DNA of 5,970 nucleotides from Pseudomonadota bacterium. GTDB lineage: Bacteria > Pseudomonadota > Alphaproteobacteria > Rhizobiales > Xanthobacteraceae. Position 1 is the stretch's first letter; every line of letters starts with the position of its first letter. Shown here piece by piece: positions 1-4,722 of the stretch. A model generated the notes under the pieces. The model saw nothing but the letters and a program-made list of their open reading frames with translations, made no database searches and was not told where the DNA came from. The stretch is from positions 1-5,970 of the forward strand of contig JAKAMD010000227.1 of assembly GCA_021823875.1 (NCBI GenBank), read 5' to 3'. The translations under genes were made by a program, and so were the position numbers.

Positions 1-225
1 CTCGAACTCGGGCTCGCCGACGGCATCGGCGATCTGCGCTCGACCTTGCGCGAACGTTACGGCGAGAAGGTGCGCACGCCGTTGATCACGGCCGAGCGCA
101 AGCTGTTCGGCCGGCGCGTGCCGGGCGTTCATTTCGGCGAAGCGCTGGCACAGCATCCGGGGCTCGCCGACGATTTCGTCTCGGCGCTGGAAACGCGTGC
201 GCTATGGGCACGTTATGGGCTGTGA
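1..225 (+). CDS. sppA: C-terminal end of an S49 family (SppA-like) peptidase, 5' partial
   Basis: The frame is open from the first base and ends at TGA 223-225, giving the last 74 residues. It begins LELGLADGIGDLRSTLRERY and ends ALWARYGL. The G-L-A-D-G-I-G-D pattern matches the segment near the end of the SppA/SohB protease fold, where 'GLVDGIG'-type sequence follows the last core strand. The R-E-R-[FY]-G-E-K-V-R stretch and the ALWARYGL ending agree with my memory of rhizobial S49 peptidases. Those enzymes are membrane-associated serine proteases that degrade leftover signal peptides and other membrane peptides. The catalytic Ser and Lys would lie upstream of the window and cannot be checked. 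The small membrane protein gene at 314 follows on the same strand after 88 bases. The family call is fairly sure; sppA versus a sohB-like paralogue is not resolved. Confidence 0.72.
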   Translation, partial: LELGLADGIGDLRSTLRERYGEKVRTPLITAERKLFGRRVPGVHFGEALAQHPGLADDFVSALETRALWARYGL

Positions 226-261
226 CAAAGGCCCATTGAACCAGCCGCGAAAATGCCCATA
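203..261 (+). other. Nested inverted repeats over the peptidase stop codon
   Basis: An outer perfect 8-base inverted repeat pairs TATGGGCA (203-210) with TGCCCATA (254-261). Inside it, ATGGGC (215-220) pairs with GCCCAT (231-236). The RNA could form a two-tier hairpin across the TGA at 223-225, followed by a short T-rich stretch (262-268). It may act as a weak transcription terminator or 3'-end stabiliser. The 43-base outer loop and the absence of a true U tract make this uncertain. Confidence 0.3.
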
Positions 262-313
262 TTTCCTTGAACAGTTCCGGGCATAGGACAAGGGAGCCGC
301 CAAGGGAACCACC

Positions 314-514
314 ATGTCGCCGATTCTGATGTCGCCGTTGGTGAAATGGACGCTGGCCGCCGTTGGTGGCGCCATGGTCGTGCATTGGGTGGTCAAGGAA
401 GTGCGCCGCGTCAATGAAGAGCTCGATGCCCGGCGGGCGCGCGTGCGCATTCGCGACCAGGAGAATCGGCCGACCTTGCGCCGCGATCCCCAAACCGGCG
501 AATACCGGCTCTGA
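314..514 (+). CDS. Small single-span membrane protein, conserved hypothetical
   Basis: This 66-residue protein starts MSPILMSPLVKW. A hydrophobic segment at about residues 9-26 is rich in Ala, Gly and Val and looks like one membrane span. The rest is a highly charged, Arg-rich tail (about 27-66) with helical character and an ending of the form TLRRDPQTGEYRL. The start at ATG 314 is backed by AAGGGA at 302-307, six bases upstream; ATG 329 is an in-frame alternative with no comparable site. I recall similar short proteins ending in 'LRRDP.TGE.R' beside S49 peptidases in Rhizobiales, but no function is known to me. Gene order suggests cotranscription with the peptidase. A role as a membrane partner of the peptidase is only a guess. 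Confidence that it is a real gene is good; function is unknown. Confidence 0.7.
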   Translation: MSPILMSPLVKWTLAAVGGAMVVHWVVKEVRRVNEELDARRARVRIRDQENRPTLRRDPQTGEYRL

Positions 515-522
515 GCTGATCG

Positions 523-551
523 TCAGCGGCGCTGGCCGCGCGTGCCGCTGA
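523..551 (+). terminator. Hairpin between convergent small genes, possible terminator
   Basis: TCAGCGGC (523-530) and GCCGCTGA (544-551) form a perfect 8-base stem. On the plus-strand transcript this can extend by one G-U and one C-G pair, leaving a 9-base loop. It lies 8 bases after the stop of the 314-514 gene and covers the last codons and stop of the minus-strand ORF. Neither side has a U tract, so a classical intrinsic terminator is not shown. It could help end or protect either transcript. Confidence 0.3.
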
Positions 552-660
552 GCATGGGGCCAAAAAACAGCGCGAGCAGCGCGGCGCCCATCAATTGAAA
601 TGTCAACATTGCCCAGCCCTCCGCTGCGATCATCATTCTGTTCTTTTTGGTCGCGGGCAT
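523..660 (-). CDS. Small 45-residue single-span membrane ORF
   Basis: On the minus strand an ATG at 660-658 opens a 45-codon frame ending in TGA at 525-523. The product begins MPATKKNRMMIAAEG, with a basic N-terminus, then has a hydrophobic stretch at about residues 16-37 (including LMGAALLALFFGPML), and ends in a basic tail GTRGQRR. This is a typical small single-span layout. GGAGG (669-665) lies four bases before the ATG, the best Shine-Dalgarno match I see in the window. An in-frame TGA at 675-673 excludes a longer version. It converges with the 66-residue gene, with 8 bases between stops, and diverges from glyQ. I do not recognise the family. It could still be a chance ORF, but the strong ribosome binding site, hydrophobic profile and GC-rich third positions favour a real gene. 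Confidence 0.5.
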   Translation of the reverse strand: MPATKKNRMMIAAEGWAMLTFQLMGAALLALFFGPMLSGTRGQRR

Positions 661-664
661 AGCG

Positions 665-669
665 CCTCC
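665..669 (-). promoter_or_regulatory. Strong Shine-Dalgarno of the small minus-strand ORF
   Basis: Read on the minus strand, GGAGG lies four bases upstream of ATG 660-658. It fixes the start of the 45-codon ORF and is a main reason for believing that ORF is translated. Confidence 0.5.
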
Positions 670-699
670 GGTTCAAAATCCCGTAAATAATCCGCCGAC

Positions 700-728
700 T
701 TGACCCCCCATGGACCCGCCGATAGGGT
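700..728 (+). promoter_or_regulatory. Candidate sigma-70 promoter of glyQ
   Basis: TTGACC at 700-705 matches five of six bases of the -35 consensus. After a 17-base spacer comes TAGGGT at 723-728, a weak -10 sharing T, A and the final T. Transcription would start near 735, leaving a leader of about 30 bases before the glyQ ATG at 766. The position in the divergent gap between the minus-strand ORF and glyQ fits. The weak -10 keeps confidence moderate. Confidence 0.4.
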
Positions 729-765
729 CCGGCTGCTCCCTAGTTTAACAATCCGTATCGCAGTG

Positions 766-1722
766 ATGGCTGAAGCAAATCTTCTCGCCAAGGACGCCTT
801 GCATCAAGACAACCTCGACCCCGCGCGCTCATTCCAGGGCCTGATCCTGGCGCTGCAGCGCTATTGGGCCGATTGGGGCTGCGTCATCTTGCAGCCCTAT
901 GACATGGAAGTCGGGGCGGGCACGTTTCACCCGGCCACCACCTTGCGCGCGCTCGGGCCCAAGCCCTGGAACGCGGCCTACGTGCAGCCCTCGCGCCGGC
1001 CCAAGGACGGCCGCTACGGCGAGAACCCCAACCGGCTGCAGCACTACTACCAGTTCCAGGTGATCCTGAAGCCGTCGCCGCCGGACATCCAGGAGCTCTA
1101 TCTCAATTCGCTGAAGGTCATCGGTATCGATCCCTCGCTGCACGACATCCGCTTCGTCGAGGACGACTGGGAGAGCCCGACGCTGGGCGCCTGGGGGCTC
1201 GGCTGGGAATGCTGGTGCGACGGCATGGAGGTGTCGCAGTTCACCTACTTCCAGCAGGTCGCCGGGTTCGAATGCGCGCCGGTGGCGGGCGAGTTGACCT
1301 ACGGGCTCGAGCGGCTGGCGATGTATGTGCAGGGCGTCGAGCGTGTCTATGATCTGAACTTCAACGGCCGCGACGACGACAAGAAGGTCACCTACGGCGA
1401 CGTCTTCCTGCAGGCCGAGCGGGAATATTCCCGGCACAATTTCGAATTCGCCGACACCGCCATGCTGTTCGAGCAGTTCAAGATGGCGGAGGCGGCCTGC
1501 AAGAAATATCTCGCCGACGGCTGGGATGCCGAGCGCAAGCGGCACCTGATGGCGCTGCCGGCCTATGACCAGTGCATCAAGGCTTCCCACGTGTTCAATC
1601 TGCTCGATGCGCGCGGCGTCATCTCGGTGACCGAGCGGCAGAGCTATATCCTGCGCGTGCGCGAACTGGCCAAGGGCTGCGGCGAAGCGTGGCTGGCGAC
1701 GGAAGGCGGCGGGGCGGCGTGA
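766..1722 (+). CDS. glyQ: Glycine--tRNA ligase alpha subunit
   Basis: This is the alpha subunit of the bacterial alpha2beta2 glycyl-tRNA synthetase, the class II catalytic core that activates glycine with ATP in the cytoplasm and passes it to tRNA-Gly. The 318 residues are close to the family's usual length of about 300. Hallmarks are SFQGLILALQRYWADWGCVI near the N-terminus, LQPYDMEVGAGTFHPATTLR, a motif 2 region around residues 82-99 (GRYGENPNRLQHYYQFQV), GWECWCDGMEVSQFTYFQQ at about 146-164, and motif 3 ELTYGLERLAMY at about 176-187. ATG 766 is preferred over the TTG at 700, because residues before it do not resemble the family and would cover the likely promoter. No clear Shine-Dalgarno precedes ATG 766. 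An internal TTG at 799 has AAGGA at 790-794 and is a weaker alternative that gives 307 residues. The CDGSH gene starts 24 bases downstream; the partner glyS lies about 3 kb further on. Confidence 0.97.
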   Translation: MAEANLLAKDALHQDNLDPARSFQGLILALQRYWADWGCVILQPYDMEVGAGTFHPATTLRALGPKPWNAAYVQPSRRPKDGRYGENPNRLQHYYQFQVILKPSPPDIQELYLNSLKVIGIDPSLHDIRFVEDDWESPTLGAWGLGWECWCDGMEVSQFTYFQQVAGFECAPVAGELTYGLERLAMYVQGVERVYDLNFNGRDDDKKVTYGDVFLQAEREYSRHNFEFADTAMLFEQFKMAEAACKKYLADGWDAERKRHLMALPAYDQCIKASHVFNLLDARGVISVTERQSYILRVRELAKGCGEAWLATEGGGAA

Positions 1723-1746
1723 GGAAAGTGCAATAGCAAGAAAGTA

Positions 1747-1992
1747 ATGCACATGACGGATCCTGAAATCGGCGGCCGCGCCCCCATCCCGGTCGAGGTC
1801 GAAGCCGGCAAGAGCTACTGGTGGTGCGCCTGCGGCCGCTCGAAGAGCCAGCCGTTTTGCGATGGCTCGCATAAGACCACGAGCTTCACGCCGGTCGAGT
1901 ACAAGGCGGAGAAAAGCGGCAAGGTGTTCTTCTGCGCCTGCAAGCGCTCGGGCAAGAAACCCCTCTGTGATGGGACCCATAAGACGCTATAA
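1747..1992 (+). CDS. CDGSH iron-sulfur domain protein with two motifs
   Basis: This small protein of 81 residues carries two CDGSH-type 2Fe-2S motifs. The first is C27-A-C29 ... P36-F-C38-D-G-S-H42; the second is C63-A-C65 ... P72-L-C74-D-G-T-H78. Each supplies the three Cys and one His that bind a 2Fe-2S cluster in the mitoNEET/CISD family. The paired layout in one chain resembles human CISD3 and many short bacterial members. There is no signal peptide or membrane span, so it is probably cytosolic. Family members are linked to redox sensing and iron or cluster transfer, but the partner here is unknown. ATG 1747 is used as start; ATG 1753 is nearly as likely because the weak AAGAAAG at 1738-1744 is better spaced from it. 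It sits 24 bases after glyQ and 35 before lemA, so cotranscription is likely. Confidence 0.93.
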   Translation: MHMTDPEIGGRAPIPVEVEAGKSYWWCACGRSKSQPFCDGSHKTTSFTPVEYKAEKSGKVFFCACKRSGKKPLCDGTHKTL

Positions 1993-2027
1993 TTGAACCT
2001 TGTGTTGCGCGGGGGCGACCAAGGATC

Positions 2028-2606
2028 ATGCTGTATTGGATCATTCTCATCGTCGCGGCGGTGGTGGTGCTTTATGCCATCGTCACCTTCAATCGTCTGG
2101 TGCGCACGCGCCAGATGGCCAACGAGGCCTGGAGCGGCATCGATGTGCAGCTCAAGCGCCGTTCCGATCTCGTTCCCAATCTGGTCGACATCGTGAAGGG
2201 CTATGCCGCGCATGAGCGCGGCGTGCTCGATGAGGTGACGCAATTGCGCGGCGCCGCCCGCGCGGTGCCGGCGGACGATGTCGCCGCCCGCGCCCAGGCT
2301 GAAGGCGCGCTGTCGCTCGCGCTCGGACGGTTGTTCGCGGTGGCCGAGAATTATCCGGACCTGAAAGCGAGCGGCAATTTTCTCGACCTGCAGCAGCAGT
2401 TGAGCGGGCTCGAGGACGATCTGCAGATGGCGCGGCGCTATTACAACGGCGCCGTTCGCAATTTGAACACGTTGGTGCAGTCGGTCCCGAGCAATCTCAT
2501 CGCTCACATGTTCGGCTTCTCCGAGCGCGCCTATTTCGAAATTTCCGACGAAGCCGAGCGCGCGGTGCCGCGCGTTGCGCTGACGCCGGCGCAACCTTCA
2601 TCGTGA
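2028..2606 (+). CDS. lemA: LemA family membrane protein
   Basis: The protein has 192 residues, the usual LemA length. One N-terminal membrane span (about residues 2-20) precedes the helical LemA domain. Signature stretches are NEAWSGIDVQLKRRSDLVPN (32-51), YPDLKASGNFLDLQQQL (109-125), and RRYYNGAVRNLN shortly before the QSVPSNLIAHMFGF segment. LemA proteins are thought to sit in the inner membrane with one span and a helical-bundle domain; no bacterial biochemical activity is firmly established. Start ATG 2028 has AAGGA at 2021-2025, only two bases away, which is close for a ribosome binding site, but the N-terminus fits the family. The stop codon overlaps a GTG of the next gene's frame (2603-2605), and DUF2207 proteins are frequent neighbours of lemA, so the two probably form a functional pair. 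Confidence 0.95.
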   Translation: MLYWIILIVAAVVVLYAIVTFNRLVRTRQMANEAWSGIDVQLKRRSDLVPNLVDIVKGYAAHERGVLDEVTQLRGAARAVPADDVAARAQAEGALSLALGRLFAVAENYPDLKASGNFLDLQQQLSGLEDDLQMARRYYNGAVRNLNTLVQSVPSNLIAHMFGFSERAYFEISDEAERAVPRVALTPAQPSS

Positions 2607-2617
2607 GGATGTGCATC

Positions 2618-4600
2618 ATGCAACGGCTGGGGCGGTTTGCGGCGCTTCCTGTTCTGGTGGCGGCACTCTGGTTCTGTGCTGCGGGTGCGGCCCGCGCCGC
2701 CGAGGTGATCGAATCCTTCGAATCCAGTGCACAGCTCGCCAAGGACGGCGAGCTGACCGTGGCGGAGACCATCAGGGTGCAGGCGGAGGGGCGTGAAATC
2801 CGGCACGGCATCTATCGCGATTTTCCGCTGCTGTTCCAGGATGCCGCCGGCGCGCTGCATGAAGTGACTTTCCATCTGATCGGCGTCGAGCGCGATGGCA
2901 AGCCGGAGAACTATTTCACCGAGCGGGTCGGCAATGCGCTGCGTATCTATGCCGGCAATAAGAACACCTATGTCCGGCGCGGCGAGCACACCTATGTCTT
3001 CCGCTATCGCACCGGCCGGCAGGTGCGCTGGTTCGACGGCAAAGCGGAGCTCAACTGGAACGTCACCGGCAATTTTTGGCACTTCCCGATCCTGAGCGCG
3101 CGCTATTATCTGCAGCTCGCTAACGGCGCGCGGCCGGAGCGCTTCACCGCCTTCACCGGCCGCATGGGCGCGCGCGGCACCGATTGGCGCGGCGCGATCG
3201 CCTCGGACGGCATGCTCAAGGTCTCGATCATACGCCCGCTGCAGGCTGGCGAGGGCCTGACCGTGGTGGCGGGCCTGCCGGCGAACGCGGTCGATCCGCC
3301 GAGCCAGAGCACGCTGATGTGGTGGTCGATCCTCGACAACCGCCGCTGGATTTTCGGCAGTCTCGGTTTCGTGCTGGTGTTTGGCTATTACTTCGCCTCC
3401 TGGCGCGCGGTCGGCCGCGATCCAAGGCCCGGCACCATCATTCCGCTGTTTCATCCGCCGCAGGGCATTTCACCGGCGCTCGCCAATTACATTCATCGCT
3501 GGGGCTTCGGGCGCGAGAAGTGGCGCGCCTTCACCGCGGCGGCGCTGTCGCTCGCGGTGCGCGGGCTGGTCCATTTCGACGACAGTGACGGCAAGCTGAC
3601 GCTCACGGCCACCGGCAAGCAACCTCAAGGCGGCGATGACACCCTGCCGCCCGGCGAAGGCGCGATCTTCAACTGGGTCAACATCGGCGGCAAAGCCGTC
3701 ATCGACAAGGCGCATGGCGAGTCGGTCGCCAGGGTCGGCACCCGTTTCACCAGCAGCATCGAAGGCGAAAGCCGCAACCGTTTCTTCCGCCGCAATCTCG
3801 GCTATGTCACCGCCGGCGTCATCCTGACCGCCCTGGTCGTCATCGGCACCATGGTGTTCGGCGGCCTGCGCGACATGGATTACGCCGTGCTGTTCGCCGT
3901 CGGTTTCGGCGGCATCATGGCTGGCGCCTTCGTGGTGCCGCTGTTGATGATCATCATCGGCGGCCACGGTTTTCAACGCATCGTCACCGTGATGATGACG
4001 CTTATCTTCGTCAGCATCTTCTTCTCGATCGGCACCAACTTCGTCGTCTTCTTTTTCCCCCACGGCTTTGGCAATACGCTGCCGCTGTTGTGGTTGTTCC
4101 TGGAAGCCTATCCGTTCTCCTTCGTGCTGGTGGCCTCGTTCGCCACGCTCAACGGACTGTTCATCTATCTGATGAAGGCGCCAACCACGCTCGGCCGTCC
4201 AATCATGGATCAGCTCGAGGGCTTCAAGCTTTACCTGGAGACCGCCGAGAAGGACCGCCTCAACCTGCAGGCGCCTGAGATCACCGCCGAGCGTTTCGAG
4301 GCGCTGTTGCCCTATGCGGTGGCGCTCGACGTGGAAAAGCCCTGGGCGGACGCCTTTTCCGCCGCCATCAAGCGCGCGCATCCGGAAGACCCCGACGCGA
4401 TGCGCCATTACCAGCCGGCCTGGTACAGCGGCCGCAGCTGGTCGAGCGGCGATTTCAGCAATGCGGTCTCCTCCACCGTGTCCGGCGCCACGTCGGCCCT
4501 GGTGAGCTCCATCCCGGTGTCGTCCGGTTCGTCGGGCTTTTCGGGCGGTGGCGGCGGCTCCGGCGGTGGTGGCGGCGGCGGCGGTGGCGGCGGCTGGTAG
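2618..4600 (+). CDS. DUF2207 family multi-span membrane protein with polyglycine tail
   Basis: The predicted 660-residue protein has a signal peptide (RLGRFAALPVLVAALWFCAA, likely cut after ARA near residue 27). A beta-rich extracytoplasmic domain follows (about 28-240), containing HGIYRDFPL and ELNWNVTGNFWHFPI, both typical of DUF2207. A first span lies at about 243-261. A probably cytosolic part holds PPQGISPA (280-287) and a winged-helix-like stretch (302-320). More spans lie near 394-415, 422-447, 455-480 and 488-519. The C-terminus is Ser-rich (about 604-642), then Gly5-Ser-Gly11-Trp. ATG 2618 is chosen because TGAGGA at 2604-2609 is well spaced from it; GTG 2603, overlapping the lemA stop, and ATG 2609 are alternatives adding five or three residues. 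It probably acts with LemA in the inner membrane. Biochemical function is unknown. Confidence 0.9.
   Translation: MQRLGRFAALPVLVAALWFCAAGAARAAEVIESFESSAQLAKDGELTVAETIRVQAEGREIRHGIYRDFPLLFQDAAGALHEVTFHLIGVERDGKPENYFTERVGNALRIYAGNKNTYVRRGEHTYVFRYRTGRQVRWFDGKAELNWNVTGNFWHFPILSARYYLQLANGARPERFTAFTGRMGARGTDWRGAIASDGMLKVSIIRPLQAGEGLTVVAGLPANAVDPPSQSTLMWWSILDNRRWIFGSLGFVLVFGYYFASWRAVGRDPRPGTIIPLFHPPQGISPALANYIHRWGFGREKWRAFTAAALSLAVRGLVHFDDSDGKLTLTATGKQPQGGDDTLPPGEGAIFNWVNIGGKAVIDKAHGESVARVGTRFTSSIEGESRNRFFRRNLGYVTAGVILTALVVIGTMVFGGLRDMDYAVLFAVGFGGIMAGAFVVPLLMIIIGGHGFQRIVTVMMTLIFVSIFFSIGTNFVVFFFPHGFGNTLPLLWLFLEAYPFSFVLVASFATLNGLFIYLMKAPTTLGRPIMDQLEGFKLYLETAEKDRLNLQAPEITAERFEALLPYAVALDVEKPWADAFSAAIKRAHPEDPDAMRHYQPAWYSGRSWSSGDFSNAVSSTVSGATSALVSSIPVSSGSSGFSGGGGGSGGGGGGGGGGGW
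4544..4594 (+). repeat. GGC/GGT triplet tract encoding the polyglycine tail
   Basis: Sixteen Gly codons, all GGC or GGT, are interrupted by one TCC Ser codon at 4559-4561: five before it, eleven after. A Trp codon and the stop follow. Tracts of this kind can change length by replication slippage in steps of three, which would keep the frame. Confidence 0.85.
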
Positions 4601-4647
4601 CGCGTGATCCGGAAAAGCGGGTACCGGTTTTCCGATAAGATCACGCG
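4601..4647. repeat. Imperfect palindrome, RIME/REP-like rhizobial interspersed repeat
   Basis: CGCGTGATC (4601-4609) pairs with GATCACGCG (4639-4647). Directly inside, CGGAAAA (4610-4616) pairs with TTTTCCG (4628-4634). A 4-base bulge ATAA (4635-4638) lies on the 3' side, and an 11-base loop contains GGTACC. The 'TGATCCGGAAAAG...CCGGTTTTCCG...GATCA' pattern matches, from memory, an intergenic palindrome present in many copies in Bradyrhizobium and relatives; similar mosaic elements are called RIMEs in Sinorhizobium. It starts at the first base after the DUF2207 stop codon. A stable RNA hairpin could end transcription or protect the upstream mRNA. No U tract follows. Confidence 0.75.
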
Positions 4648-4657
4648 CCGCGAAAAG

Positions 4658-4686
4658 GTGACATTACCCGGCGGCCTTGCTAGGCA
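4658..4686 (+). promoter_or_regulatory. Weak candidate promoter of glyS
   Basis: GTGACA at 4658-4663 matches five of six bases of the -35 consensus, and TAGGCA at 4681-4686 is a poor -10 after a 17-base spacer. The distance from -10 to the glyS ATG (36 bases) is almost the same as at the glyQ candidate (37 bases). glyS may instead be read through from the upstream genes. Confidence 0.22.
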
Positions 4687-4722
4687 GGCCCGGCACCCGA
4701 CCTCTGTGACGCCGTAGCCGAC

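Noticed and set aside
363..551. 62-codon plus-strand frame overlapping the 66-residue gene
   Set aside because: Out of frame inside a better supported gene that has a proper ribosome binding site; its translation has no membrane or family features.
86..676. 196-codon minus-strand open frame
   Set aside because: It runs across three better supported genes and two intergenic gaps; the in-gap coding signal on this strand fits the 45-codon ORF in another frame, which has the ribosome binding site.
700..765. TTG start extending GlyQ by 22 residues
   Set aside because: The added residues are unlike GlyQ N-termini, there is no Shine-Dalgarno, and the extension would cover the likely promoter.
661..765. 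Glycine riboswitch or other leader regulator upstream of glyQ
   Set aside because: The leader is short and I find no paired structure or conserved core like that of a glycine riboswitch.
829..1980. 383-codon minus-strand open frame
   Set aside because: Antisense to glyQ and the CDGSH gene, no recognisable domain, composition typical of a high-GC shadow frame.
2531..4408. Two long minus-strand open frames (2531-3454 and 3470-4408) opposite the DUF2207 gene
   Set aside because: Low-complexity His, Asp and Arg-rich translations with no family resemblance; the plus strand is clearly coding.
4671..4690. Short GGCCT/AGGCC hairpin before glyS
   Set aside because: Only five base pairs with an eight-base loop and no U tract; expected by chance in such GC-rich sequence.
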